The notes beneath the pieces were generated by a model. That model ran no database searches and was not told where the DNA came from. It was given only the letters and a program-made list of their open reading frames with translations. 64,000 bases of DNA. It comes from Histidinibacterium aquaticum. Its GTDB lineage: Bacteria; Pseudomonadota; Alphaproteobacteria; Rhodobacterales; Rhodobacteraceae. The stretch lies in the NCBI RefSeq assembly GCF_008710275.1, contig NZ_VYQE01000001.1, forward strand, positions 310,001 through 374,000, in the 5' to 3' direction. Positions within the stretch are counted from its first letter, which is position 1, and each line of letters begins with the position of its first letter. Position numbers and translations under genes: made by a program. Shown here one piece after another: positions 34,306 to 43,312 of this stretch.

Positions 34306-35847
34306 ATGGACGACACGATCTTCGTCGGGGGTGGGGGACCGGACTATCGCGATCCGCAGGCGCTGCGGCTCGACTATGCCAACCGTCACGGGCTCATCGC
34401 CGGGGCGACCGGCACTGGCAAGACGGTCACCCTCCAGATCTTGGCCGAGGGCTTTTCAGCGGCGGGCGTGCCGGTCTTCCTGTCGGACGTGAAGGGAGAT
34501 CTCTCGGGCCTTGCCGCATCGGGCCGGGAGGACTTCAAGCTCCATCAGGCCTTCGCCGAGCGAGCGGCGACCATCGGGTTCGGCACGTATCGCTACACGA
34601 GTTTCCCGGTCACCTTCTGGGACCTCTTCGGCGCGCAGGGTCACCCCGTCCGAACGACCGTCGCAGAGATGGGGCCTCTACTGCTGGCCAGGCTGATGGA
34701 CCTGTCGGAGGCGCAGGAGGGCATTCTCAATATCGCATTCCGTCTCGCGGACGAGCAGGGTTTGCCGCTGCTCGACCTGAAGGACCTCCAGGCCCTGCTC
34801 GTCTGGGTGGGCGAGAACCGGGCCGATCTGTCCCTGCGCTACGGCAACGTCTCCCCGGCCTCCGTCGGTGCGATCCAGCGACGGCTGCTGGTGCTGGAAA
34901 ACCAGGGCGGCGAGAGGCTCTTTGGCGAACCTGCGCTCGATCTTGCGGACCTCATGCGCACGGACACGGACGGTCGCGGCCGCATCAACATCCTCGCCGC
35001 AGATACGCTGATGACGAACCCCAGGCTCTACGCGACCTTCCTGCTCTGGCTGCTGAGCGAGCTTTTCGAAGAATTGCCCGAGGTCGGCGATCCGGAGAAG
35101 CCAAAGCTCGTCTTCTTCTTCGACGAGGCGCATCTGCTGTTCGACGACGCGCCCAAGGCGCTGGTCGACAAGGTCGAGCAGGTGGCACGTCTCATCCGCT
35201 CCAAGGGGGTCGGCGTCTATTTCGTGACCCAGAACCCCGCCGACGTGCCCGAGGGCGTGCTGGGCCAGCTGGGAAACCGGGTGCAGCACGCGCTCCGTGC
35301 CTTCACCGCGCGCGACCGCAAGGCGCTCAAGCAAGCCGCCGAGACCTACCGCGAGAATCCGGGCTTCGACACGGAGACGGCGATCCGCGAGGTGGGCGTC
35401 GGCGAGGCCGTCACGTCGCTGCTCGAGGACAAGGGCGTGCCCGGCATCGTCCAGCGCACGCTGATCCGCCCGCCGTCCTCCCAGCTTGGGCCAATCGATC
35501 CGGCCGCTCGGGCGGAGGTCGTTGCCACCTCGCCCATCGCCGGGAAATACGAGCAACTCGCCGACCGCGAGTCGGCGCACGAGATCCTCGCCGCGCGGGC
35601 CGAGCGCGCCGCGCGGGAGGCTGAACAGGCGGAGACGGAGGAGGCGCGCTTCTCCAGCGAGGTGCGGGAGTACAACGCCGGCCGGCGCTATACCGGGACG
35701 CGCGTTTCGCGCATGTCCTCCACGAAGTCGTCCCGGACCGAGACCCTCGGAGAGGCCATCGGCTCGGTCGTCATCAAGGAGCTCAAGGGCACCACGGGCC
35801 GACGCATTGTCCGCGGCATCATGGGCGGGCTGTTCCGCGGGCGGTAG
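34306..35847 (+). CDS. HerA/YjgR-like ATPase (DUF853)
   Basis: 513 residues from ATG 34306. The frame runs from 34021, but this ATG gives the standard start. Walker A is GATGTGKT at 33-40 ([17 protein letters not shown]); Walker B is [59 protein letters not shown] is the family hallmark. The C-terminus is a charged coiled coil ([20 protein letters not shown]) and a basic tail. Related to the HerA/FtsK superfamily; cellular role of this branch unclear. Single gene. Confidence 0.9.
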   Translation: MDDTIFVGGGGPDYRDPQALRLDYANRHGLIAGATGTGKTVTLQILAEGFSAAGVPVFLSDVKGDLSGLAASGREDFKLHQAFAERAATIGFGTYRYTSFPVTFWDLFGAQGHPVRTTVAEMGPLLLARLMDLSEAQEGILNIAFRLADEQGLPLLDLKDLQALLVWVGENRADLSLRYGNVSPASVGAIQRRLLVLENQGGERLFGEPALDLADLMRTDTDGRGRINILAADTLMTNPRLYATFLLWLLSELFEELPEVGDPEKPKLVFFFDEAHLLFDDAPKALVDKVEQVARLIRSKGVGVYFVTQNPADVPEGVLGQLGNRVQHALRAFTARDRKALKQAAETYRENPGFDTETAIREVGVGEAVTSLLEDKGVPGIVQRTLIRPPSSQLGPIDPAARAEVVATSPIAGKYEQLADRESAHEILAARAERAAREAEQAETEEARFSSEVREYNAGRRYTGTRVSRMSSTKSSRTETLGEAIGSVVIKELKGTTGRRIVRGIMGGLFRGR

Positions 35848-35860
35848 GCCGCCGCGCGCT

Positions 35861-37537
35861 TCAGCTTCCGGTCGTCCAGGCGTCGAGCCGGAGGTTTGCC
35901 GAAGTCTCCACCTGTAGCCTGTCTGGCGAGACGTTGTCGTAGCTTCGCCTCGTCCCGCAGACGCTGCCGTTGTCTGCGAATATCTCCAGGATGCCCCTGT
36001 CGTGCAGGACGCGAAGATCCCGGGCTCCGGGAATCTCCGCGGAATAGGTGATCTCTCCGTCGTCGCAGGGCACGCGAACGGACAAGACGCCATTCTCAAC
36101 GCTGATGACGAAGGAGTCATCGCCGTCCTGCGTTGCGACGATACGGGTTCCGTCAAGTGAACCGGTGAGAGAGAGGTCGATGGGCGCGTCGGGAAGATGA
36201 AAGCCGCCCCCGGGCTCCCCGGGGATCGTCTGCGCCGGGCAGGCCTCCGCGATCTCGTCGACAAGGCTCATGCAGAGACGTCCTCTTGCGTCGACCGAGA
36301 GTTCACGCGGCAGGCTCATCTCGCCGGAATATGGAGAGCCCGGCGGCTTGCGATTTTCCCAGTTGAAGAGCCAGGCGATGGCGACCTGCCGGTCCCCCGC
36401 CCGGCAGGATTGCATGGCGTAGAAATCGGTCCCGAAGTCGAGAAGCTGGAGAACCCCGTCGGTCTCGAACCGGTCGTTCTCGAAGTCGCCCACGAGCGCG
36501 AAGAGCAGGTTGTGCCGTCCGCTCCCGGGGTCCGTGTGACCGACGAAGCCCATGACGAGCACCCATCGGCCGTCGAGGGGGAAGAAGTCCGGGCACTCGA
36601 CAGCGCGCGCGCCTTCCGCCTTGAACTTGGCGGGGGCGCGGTAGAGCGGGCCGAGATAGCTCCAGCTCACTTGGTCGTCCGAACCATAGAGCAGGACCGC
36701 CGGATCGCCGTCGATCGCTCCGCCGAGGACCATCCGGTACGCGCGGGCGGCTTGGTCCCACCAGACCTTCGGGTCTCGGAAGTCGTGCACCACGCCGTCC
36801 GGCCGGTCCTCGAGAACGACGGTCGTGCGCTCGACGCCCAGAAGGCCGGGGCCGGGCTCGGCCCGCTTCTGGATCTCGGTATAGCCCTCGACGAGGTCGT
36901 AGGCCGGCAGCCGCTCGGTGTAGAAGATCACGGGCGCCCCCTCGCGGTCGAGGAAGGTGCTGCCCGAGAAGGCCCCGCCGGTCGCGCCGAGCGGCCAAAG
37001 CGGCTGCTCGGGGTGCAGGAAGACCGGCAGATGCGTCCAGTGGACGAGGTCTTTGCTCGTCGCGTGCCCCCAGTGCATGGGGCCCCAGTCCCGGCTCGCG
37101 GGGTGGAACTGGTAGAACAGGTGCCAGGTGTCGCCGATGCGGCAGAAGCCGTTGGGATCGTTCATCCACTGGCGGACCGGGGAGAAATGGATGCGCGGCC
37201 GGTCGGGATCGGCGCACATCCACTCGGTGATCTCCTGACCCGTCCGGCGGGTGATGCCGTCAGGGCCGAAGTCCCAGGCCGTGATGCCGGTGTGCGCCAC
37301 GTCGTCGGGGTGCCAAGAATAGGCCCACGAGATGGCCCCTGCCCCGGACCATTCGATGGTCGCTCGGTCCGTTGACATGTGCCGGTAGCTGAAAAAGCCC
37401 GGCTGCTCCGGAAAGCTGGGGACCTGCCAGACGACACGCTGTCCCACCCGGATCCGCAGGGTACCCGGCGCGCCTCCGGCCCAAAGCTCGAGCCGCGCGC
37501 CGGGGGCGAGTTGGAGGTCTTCGGTCGCTTGGGTCAT
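35861..37537 (-). CDS. GH32 beta-fructofuranosidase (fructanase-type), cytoplasmic
   Basis: 558 residues without signal peptide. Catalytic domain from about 113: nucleophile Asp127 in RQWMNDPNGF, transition-state stabiliser Asp255 in HDFRDPKVWW, acid/base Glu314 in RAVECPDFF, followed by SYGEM-like PYSGEMSLPREL and a C-terminal beta-sandwich (FVISVENGVLSV; LHDRGILEIFADNGS). The first ~105 residues form an extra beta-rich segment not seen in short invertases. ATG at 37537 overlaps the GH91 stop (ATGA). Last of the six-gene operon, so it probably cleaves the product of the GH91 enzyme, such as inulobiose or a short fructan, to fructose. Confidence 0.9.
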   Translation of the reverse strand: MTQATEDLQLAPGARLELWAGGAPGTLRIRVGQRVVWQVPSFPEQPGFFSYRHMSTDRATIEWSGAGAISWAYSWHPDDVAHTGITAWDFGPDGITRRTGQEITEWMCADPDRPRIHFSPVRQWMNDPNGFCRIGDTWHLFYQFHPASRDWGPMHWGHATSKDLVHWTHLPVFLHPEQPLWPLGATGGAFSGSTFLDREGAPVIFYTERLPAYDLVEGYTEIQKRAEPGPGLLGVERTTVVLEDRPDGVVHDFRDPKVWWDQAARAYRMVLGGAIDGDPAVLLYGSDDQVSWSYLGPLYRAPAKFKAEGARAVECPDFFPLDGRWVLVMGFVGHTDPGSGRHNLLFALVGDFENDRFETDGVLQLLDFGTDFYAMQSCRAGDRQVAIAWLFNWENRKPPGSPYSGEMSLPRELSVDARGRLCMSLVDEIAEACPAQTIPGEPGGGFHLPDAPIDLSLTGSLDGTRIVATQDGDDSFVISVENGVLSVRVPCDDGEITYSAEIPGARDLRVLHDRGILEIFADNGSVCGTRRSYDNVSPDRLQVETSANLRLDAWTTGS

Positions 37538-38964
37538 GGGGTGACTCCTGCCGCAGGGACGGGCGTGGCGAAGAAGGCGTTGCGGCTGCGGTCCATCTCC
37601 ACCTCCGCGTCACTGCCGGAAAAGAGCACCGTGTTGCCGGCGGAGGCCTCGTCGATCAGCACCGTGCGCATGTCGAGCGGGGCCGCGTCGCCGGCCGAGA
37701 GGAGCGCGCCGACCTGCGTGGCGAAACAGGCGCTGTTGGGAGCCTCGTCCGAGGACGAGCCGGCGACGGTCCCGACGACGTTGTTGTTCGCGATATAGTT
37801 GCCGGCTCCCGTGGCGACCCGGATGGCAATGGAGGTGGCCCCGTCGGGAGTGATCGCCTCGGGCGGGAGAGACTGGGAAATATGGTTGGCAATGATCGAG
37901 TTGTTGCTGCCCTCGATCCGGACGAGGCCGAAGAGGTCGTCCAACCCGTTGTCGTAGCCGAGCATCGGGGCCCAGGGCTCCCGGTCGCGGAGGAAGTGGT
38001 TGGCGGAGACGAGGTTCTCCGATGCGCCGTCGGAGAGAACCAGCATCCCGGGGTAGAAGGAATGAAAGCGGTTGGACGTAACCGACGACCGCACGACTCC
38101 GGACAGGTGGACGCTGCTCTTGCCCCGCGGAAAGACGTTGTTGCCGGAGATGAGCAGCCCGCCGTGGTTCTCGGCGTAGATCGAGTGGCCCCGGTAGCCC
38201 GCACCGATCAAGTTGTTGGCGATCCGCGAGGCCTGCCCCATGCCCCTCAGCTCGATGCAGTTGCCGCATTCAGCGATGAAATTGTTGTCGACCGAAAGGG
38301 CGTCGGCGTCGTCGATCTTGAGCCCGTGCTCGAGATAGATGAGCCCCATCCCCGTGATGCGGAACGAGTCGTTGGCGCTGACGACGTGGATGCCGGTCTT
38401 GCCGTTGAGATAAGAGTTCTCCGCGTCGGCGCCGCCGGTCTCCCGAGCCTCGAAATGCAGCCCGTCGATACAGAAGTCCGCGAATTCGACCGAGCTGATC
38501 CGCGGATTGCCCTCCCTCCGGACGAGGAAGGCAGCCTCCTCCCTCGCCGCGAGGTCCACGACGATGCGGCTCCCCCCGGGCCAGATCTCGTGCCAGTTCG
38601 AGAGTTCCTCGGGCGGCGTGTTGAAACGGATGCTGGACGAGGTGAAGCCATGCCCCGCCCCGACGATCCGCAGGTAGCTGATGTCGATCACGACCTGCGT
38701 CCGAAGCCGGTAGTCGCCCGGCGGGATGAAGATCACGCCCCCCGGCTTGCCGCCATCGCCAGCGTCGCGGGCCTGCTGACGCGTCTTGATGTCGGCGATG
38801 ATGGCGTTGATGACCGCGCCGATGTCCTCGGATGCGTCGCCACCGGGCCACCGGGTCACGTCGTAGGAGTTCTGCCCGGGCTCTGCGCGGGCCGGGCCCG
38901 GCATCCAGCCATCCGGAGCCTGCGCACTGGGGGCGTCTTGGGTCTTGTCGGGCATTCTCGTCAC
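37534..38964 (-). CDS. GH91 protein: inulin fructotransferase / difructose-anhydride hydrolase family
   Basis: 476-residue right-handed parallel beta-helix protein. Segments SYDVTRWPGGDASEDIGAVI, ADIKTRQ, IPPGDYRLRTQVVIDISYL, NSYLNGKTGIHVVSANDSF, ITGMGLIYLEHGLKI and NGLDDLFGLVRIEGSNN correspond closely to GH91 enzymes of Arthrobacter/Bacillus that form or open difructose anhydride III. Asp221 and Glu232 (DALSVDNNFIAEC) have the 11-residue spacing of the Asp/Glu pair that I recall as catalytic. There is no signal peptide (MTRMPDKTQDAPSAQAPDGW), unlike secreted inulin fructotransferases, so intracellular hydrolysis of an imported anhydride is the better reading. GTG start at 38964 overlaps the ATPase stop (GTGA); ATG at 38955 is the alternative. 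Confidence 0.88.
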   Translation of the reverse strand: MTRMPDKTQDAPSAQAPDGWMPGPARAEPGQNSYDVTRWPGGDASEDIGAVINAIIADIKTRQQARDAGDGGKPGGVIFIPPGDYRLRTQVVIDISYLRIVGAGHGFTSSSIRFNTPPEELSNWHEIWPGGSRIVVDLAAREEAAFLVRREGNPRISSVEFADFCIDGLHFEARETGGADAENSYLNGKTGIHVVSANDSFRITGMGLIYLEHGLKIDDADALSVDNNFIAECGNCIELRGMGQASRIANNLIGAGYRGHSIYAENHGGLLISGNNVFPRGKSSVHLSGVVRSSVTSNRFHSFYPGMLVLSDGASENLVSANHFLRDREPWAPMLGYDNGLDDLFGLVRIEGSNNSIIANHISQSLPPEAITPDGATSIAIRVATGAGNYIANNNVVGTVAGSSSDEAPNSACFATQVGALLSAGDAAPLDMRTVLIDEASAGNTVLFSGSDAEVEMDRSRNAFFATPVPAAGVTP

Positions 38965-40109
38965 CAGATGCTGAGGCGCGTGTCGCGGTCGAAGAAGTGC
39001 AGGTTCTCGGCGGTCACCGCCAGGCGCGCCCGGTCCCCCGGTCTGACCTGCGTGCGGGGAGCGAACCGCCCGACCGCCGAGGCCGGCCGACGACCTTCGG
39101 TGCCGTCGTCCACGCCCTCGGCATCCACCTGCGGTGCGTCGATTTCGAGATGCGCGAGCGTCTCGGCACCGAGGGACTCGACCAGCGTCACCGGGGCGGA
39201 AATTTCCGCGAAGGCGCGCTTCTCCGTCACCGAGGCGTCGTCGATGTCCTCGGGCCGGATGCCGACGATGACGGGCCGTCCGGCGTGAGACCGCAGGCTC
39301 GGCCGGGTTTCGAAGACGGGCGCGGGCAGCGGGATCTCCTGGCTGCCAAGGCGCAGCGTCTCGCCGTCGAGCTGCGCCTCGAAGAGGTTCATGGAAGGTG
39401 AGCCGATGAAGGCCGCGACGAAGACGTTCGCGGGCCGATTGTAGAGGTTCTGCGGCGTGTCGACCTGCTGCAGCCGGCCGGCCTTCAGCACGGTGACCCG
39501 GTCGCCCATGGTCATCGCCTCGACCTGGTCGTGGGTAACGTAGACCGTCGTGACGCCGAGGCTGCGCTGCAGACCCGCGATCTCGGCCCGCATCTGGACG
39601 CGAAGCTTCGCGTCGAGGTTCGACAACGGCTCGTCCATGAGGAAGGCCTTGGGCTTGCGGACGATCGCCCGCCCCATGGCAACCCTCTGGCGCTGGCCGC
39701 CCGAGAGATGCGCGGGCTTGCGGTCGAGGTGCGGCGTCAGCTCGAGGATGCGCGCCGCCTCGTCGACCTTGGCGTCGATCTCGGCCGATTTCATCCCGGC
39801 CATGCGCAGGGGGAAGGCGATGTTTTCGCGGACGGTCTTGTGCGGGTAGAGCGCGTAGGACTGAAACACCATCGCGATATCCCGGTCCTTGGGGTCGACG
39901 CCGTTGACCACGCGGTCACCGATCGAGACCTCGCCCGAGCTGATGCTCTCCAGTCCGGCGATCATGCGCAGCGCCGTCGACTTGCCGCAGCCGGAGGGAC
40001 CGACGAAGACCATGAACTCTCCGTCTCGGATGTCGAAGGTGAGGTCGTGGATCGCGTGGAAGCTGTCTCCGTAGACCTTGTTGACCTTGTCGAGTGTGAT
40101 GTGCGCCAT
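38961..40109 (-). CDS. sugar ABC transporter ATPase (MalK/UgpC type)
   Basis: 382 residues. ATPase domain with Walker A GPSGCGKS (about 38-45), Q-loop MVFQSYALYPHKTV, signature LSGGQRQRVAMGRAIVR, Walker B AFLMDEPLSNLDAKLR and switch His in VYVTHDQVEAMTMGD. The C-terminal TOBE/OB domain (about 240-375) contains GIRPEDI. ATG at 40109, four bases after the MalG-like stop. Energises the CUT1 importer of this operon. Confidence 0.94.
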   Translation of the reverse strand: MAHITLDKVNKVYGDSFHAIHDLTFDIRDGEFMVFVGPSGCGKSTALRMIAGLESISSGEVSIGDRVVNGVDPKDRDIAMVFQSYALYPHKTVRENIAFPLRMAGMKSAEIDAKVDEAARILELTPHLDRKPAHLSGGQRQRVAMGRAIVRKPKAFLMDEPLSNLDAKLRVQMRAEIAGLQRSLGVTTVYVTHDQVEAMTMGDRVTVLKAGRLQQVDTPQNLYNRPANVFVAAFIGSPSMNLFEAQLDGETLRLGSQEIPLPAPVFETRPSLRSHAGRPVIVGIRPEDIDDASVTEKRAFAEISAPVTLVESLGAETLAHLEIDAPQVDAEGVDDGTEGRRPASAVGRFAPRTQVRPGDRARLAVTAENLHFFDRDTRLSIW

Positions 40110-40113
40110 CGTC

Positions 40114-40962
40114 TCAGCCTTTCACCGCGCCGAAGGTCAGCCCGCCGATGATCTGCTTTTGCAGGACCAGAGTGACGAGAATGACGGGAAGAGAATAAAG
40201 GACGGCCGCCGCCGTCATGGGCCCCCAGGCCAGACCGTAGACGGAGTTGAACTCCGCGATGACGATCGGGGCCGTCTTGCTGTTCTGCGACGTGAGCAGC
40301 AGCGCAAAGAGGAACTCGTTCCAGCTCGCGATGAAGCTGAATAGGGCCGTGATCGCCATGCCGCCGCGCATCACCGGCAGGATAATGTGAAGGAAGGCCT
40401 GGAAGCGGCTGCACCCGTCGATCCGGGCCGCCTCTTCGAGGTCCTTCGGGACGTTCTCGAAGAAGGCCGCCATCAGCAGGAGCGCCAGCGGAACCGCGTT
40501 GGAGGTATGGGCCAGCACGAGGCCCGTCGTCGTGTCGAGAAGCCCAAGCGACTTCAGCAGCTGGAACAGGGGCACGCCCAGCGAGACCGGCGGCACCATT
40601 CGCGTGACCAATGCGAAGAGCAGGAAGGACACCGTCAAGGGACGCCGGTAGCTGGTTGCGACATAGGCCGCCGGGACCGCGATCAGGAGCGACAGCACCG
40701 TCGTGAGCACCGCCACGATCGCCGAGTTGAGAAAAGCCTGCGGCAAGCCGGCGGTGCCGATCGCGGTCTCGAAGTTCTCGAGCGTCACGCGGTCGGGAAA
40801 GAAAGACGGCGGGATCTGCTGGACGTCGGCCGCGGGCTTGAGCGAGGTCGAGACCAGGTAGACGTATGGCACGGCGTAGGAGAGGACGAGCAACAGGGCC
40901 AGGCCGTTGATGACCGTCTTCCCGACGTCGGGGTTGGCACGGGAGGTCAAGCGATCAGCCAT
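40114..40962 (-). CDS. sugar ABC transporter permease (MalG type)
   Basis: 282 residues, six membrane helices. The cytoplasmic EAA loop is EEAARIDGCSRFQAFLHIILPVMRGG near 190-215; a typical P-rich periplasmic segment IPPSFFPDRVTLENFE follows helix 1. ATG at 40962 overlaps the MalF-like gene by eight bases. Confidence 0.93.
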   Translation of the reverse strand: MADRLTSRANPDVGKTVINGLALLLVLSYAVPYVYLVSTSLKPAADVQQIPPSFFPDRVTLENFETAIGTAGLPQAFLNSAIVAVLTTVLSLLIAVPAAYVATSYRRPLTVSFLLFALVTRMVPPVSLGVPLFQLLKSLGLLDTTTGLVLAHTSNAVPLALLLMAAFFENVPKDLEEAARIDGCSRFQAFLHIILPVMRGGMAITALFSFIASWNEFLFALLLTSQNSKTAPIVIAEFNSVYGLAWGPMTAAAVLYSLPVILVTLVLQKQIIGGLTFGAVKG

Positions 40963-41833
40963 GATCGACCCTCCAGATCTTCCAGTAGGCCAGACCGGCC
41001 AGCGCGACCATGAAGAGCAGGAAGAGCGTCGCCAGCGCCGAGGCCTCGCCCAGGTCGCCGTAGCGCACCATGCGCTGGTAGATGTTCATCGACAGCACCT
41101 CGCTTGCCTGCCGGGGGCCGCCCTGCGTCTGGATCCAGATCAGGTCGAAGGTCTTGAGCGCGTCGATCCCCCGGACGATGAGCACGACCGCGATGACCGG
41201 GCGCATGAGCGGGAGGGTGACGTGCCAGAACCGGCTGAGGGCCCCTGCCCCGTCGATCCGCGCCGCCTCGATCAGGTCCTTGGGGATGTTGGTCAGGCCG
41301 GCATAGCTGACCAGCGCGACGAAGGAGGTCGTCAGCCAGATGTCGGCCGCGGCGACGGAGTAGATCACGATATCGGTGTCCGACAGCCAGCGGATCGCGC
41401 CCGGGTCCGGGATCACGCCGATCGCGGTGAGGCCGTAATTCAGGATGCCGATGTCCCCCACGAGAAGGAAGCGCCACAGCAGGCCCGCGACGATGGGCGA
41501 GATCATCAGCGGAAGGGCGAAGATCGTGCGGTGCCAGCGGGACCGCTCCGCGATGGAGGCAAACAGAAGCGCCGCGCCGAAGCCGAAGAGGAACTCGAAG
41601 AAGAGCGCGAAGCCCGCGTACTTCAGTGTCCGGATCGCGGAGTCGTGGATCCGCCCCGAGGTCAGCGCGTCGGCGTAGTTTCCCAGGCCCACCCATTCGC
41701 GGGCCGCGGGGGCCATGAGCTCGACCTCGAAGAACGAGTTGTAGACAAGGAGCGCGACCGGATAGGCGACCAGGAGCCCCAGAAAGAGCACGGCCGGCGA
41801 CAGCATCGCGAGAACGAAGCGGCGTTCAGACAC
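40955..41833 (-). CDS. sugar ABC transporter permease (MalF type)
   Basis: 292 residues, six membrane helices, EAA loop IEAARIDGAGALSRFWHVTLPLMRPVIAV near 190-218. ATG at 41833, 62 bases after the binding-protein stop. Partner of the MalG-type permease. Confidence 0.93.
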   Translation of the reverse strand: MSERRFVLAMLSPAVLFLGLLVAYPVALLVYNSFFEVELMAPAAREWVGLGNYADALTSGRIHDSAIRTLKYAGFALFFEFLFGFGAALLFASIAERSRWHRTIFALPLMISPIVAGLLWRFLLVGDIGILNYGLTAIGVIPDPGAIRWLSDTDIVIYSVAAADIWLTTSFVALVSYAGLTNIPKDLIEAARIDGAGALSRFWHVTLPLMRPVIAVVLIVRGIDALKTFDLIWIQTQGGPRQASEVLSMNIYQRMVRYGDLGEASALATLFLLFMVALAGLAYWKIWRVDHG

Positions 41834-41895
41834 GGGTCCCCCCTACTCGAAGAAGCGGGGCCGGAGGCAGCAGGAGCCGCCTCCGGCCGTCGCGA

Positions 41896-43134
41896 TTACT
41901 GGTCGAGAATGTCCCGGGCGATCTCCGCCGCCTCTTCTAGAAGCTCCCCGACGTTGTCGTCGCACTCCAGCGCCCCCTGGAAGGCGGGGATCACGGCCTG
42001 ATCCAGCAGTTCCTGGTAGTCGGGGTGGATCGGACGGCCCTGCGTCGCGGGCGCCGAGAGGGTGGTCAAGAGAGGCTCGAAGTGCTCGTAGCCCTCCGTG
42101 TCCATGTAGCTCTCGTAGGCGGAGTTCGCGGCGGCCAGCCCCAGCGGCGCCTCGATGCCGAGCCCGTTGTTGGCGATGGCATAGGCGACGAACTGCTTCG
42201 CGGCCTCCTTGTTCTCGGAAGTCGAGGGAACGACGTTGTACCAGGGCCCCGGGATCCCGGCGATGCCCGCCTCGCCCGCGATCATGGGCGCGACCCCCAC
42301 CCGGCCGGAGACCTGGCTATCCTCGGGCGTCAGACGGTAGGCATGGGCCCAGAACTTCATCATCGCGGTCTGACCCTGGTAGAAGAGGTTCTGCTCCTCG
42401 CCCCAGCCGATCTCGAGCGCGTTCTCCGGGGCGGATCCATCTTCGCAAAGCGGGGCGCGGTAGAATTCGAGCGCGGCGCGGTGCGCCTCGTTGTCGAGGA
42501 TGACCGTGCCGTCCTCGTCGAGAACCACGCCCGGCGAGCCCGCCTGAAGGACATGCGCCATCCACTCTTCCGGGTTCAGACCGTTGACGGAGGTCCCCAT
42601 CATGTCCTCGGTCGTGAAGAACTCGGCCATGTCGCGCCACTGCTGCCAGGTCTGGGGCGGGGCGAGGTCGTAGCCGTATTCTTCAGCGAAGGCTTCCTGG
42701 TTCTCGGCGGACTCGAAGAGATCCTTGCGGTAGAACACGACCTCGGCGTTGGCCCAGGCCGGCATCCCGATCATCCGACCGTCGACGTTTGCGTCGTCGA
42801 TGAGCGCCTGCGGCAGGTCTGAGCGCACCTCTTCGGTGAAGAGGTCGCTCAAGTCCTCGACATGGTCGGCGAAGGCAGCGTTCCAGACGACGTCGATGGT
42901 CGCGACGTCGAAGTTCGAGGTGCCCGAGGCGATCTCGGCGGACAGCCGATCGAAGACGCCCTGGTACGGGACCTCGACGAAGTTGACCTCGATGCCGGTC
43001 TCCTCGGTGAATTGCTCTGCCATCTCCTGCTGCAGCATGAGGCCACCGCCCTCGACGAGAACCGTGATCTCCTGCGCCTGGGCCGCACCGGCCGCCAAGG
43101 CGACAACGGCCGCCGAAGTGTAAAAGGTCTTCAT
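41896..43134 (-). CDS. periplasmic oligosaccharide-binding protein (CUT1, MalE/UgpB type)
   Basis: 412 residues. Signal peptide KTFYTSAAVVALAAGAAQAQ; mature start EITVLVEGGGLMLQQEMAEQFTEETGIEVNFVEVPYQGVFDRLSAEIASG, a classic family-1 binding-protein opening, with GMPAWANAEVVFYRKDLFE and GIPGPWYNVVPSTSENKEAAKQFV later. ATG at 43134 has GGAGGAG six bases upstream; the longer frame is not supported. First gene of the operon that also carries GH91 and GH32 enzymes, so its ligand is likely a difructose anhydride or short fructo-oligosaccharide. Confidence 0.92.
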   Translation of the reverse strand: MKTFYTSAAVVALAAGAAQAQEITVLVEGGGLMLQQEMAEQFTEETGIEVNFVEVPYQGVFDRLSAEIASGTSNFDVATIDVVWNAAFADHVEDLSDLFTEEVRSDLPQALIDDANVDGRMIGMPAWANAEVVFYRKDLFESAENQEAFAEEYGYDLAPPQTWQQWRDMAEFFTTEDMMGTSVNGLNPEEWMAHVLQAGSPGVVLDEDGTVILDNEAHRAALEFYRAPLCEDGSAPENALEIGWGEEQNLFYQGQTAMMKFWAHAYRLTPEDSQVSGRVGVAPMIAGEAGIAGIPGPWYNVVPSTSENKEAAKQFVAYAIANNGLGIEAPLGLAAANSAYESYMDTEGYEHFEPLLTTLSAPATQGRPIHPDYQELLDQAVIPAFQGALECDDNVGELLEEAAEIARDILDQ

Positions 43135-43201
43135 TGTGGGCTCCTCCCTATCTTCGACAGCGCGATCCTGCAGCGCTGACGAAGTAGACAAAAACAGACT
43201 A

Positions 43202-43258
43202 TGTCGACGTCGTCAAACTAAATGTCGACGTCGACATAGCTGATTGTCGACGTCGACA
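43202..43258. promoter_or_regulatory. three phased LacI-type operators
   Basis: TGTCGACGTCGACA occurs perfectly at 43223-43236 and 43245-43258 and with one mismatch at 43202-43215. Starts are 21 and 22 bases apart, two helical turns each. A TTGACG -35 candidate for the minus-strand operon lies on the bases 43211-43216, inside the first copy. The array separates the transporter operon from the divergent LacI-family gene, which is the obvious ligand-controlled binder. Confidence 0.8.
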
Positions 43259-43312
43259 GTTGCGAGGGGATGAACCGCCCGCTACATTGCCGCCGAGGCA
43301 GGAGGCACGGGC

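Noticed and set aside
37534-38964. Pectate lyase or generic beta-helix polysaccharidase
   Set aside because: Segment-by-segment resemblance and Asp/Glu spacing fit GH91 better, and the partner is a GH32 fructosidase.
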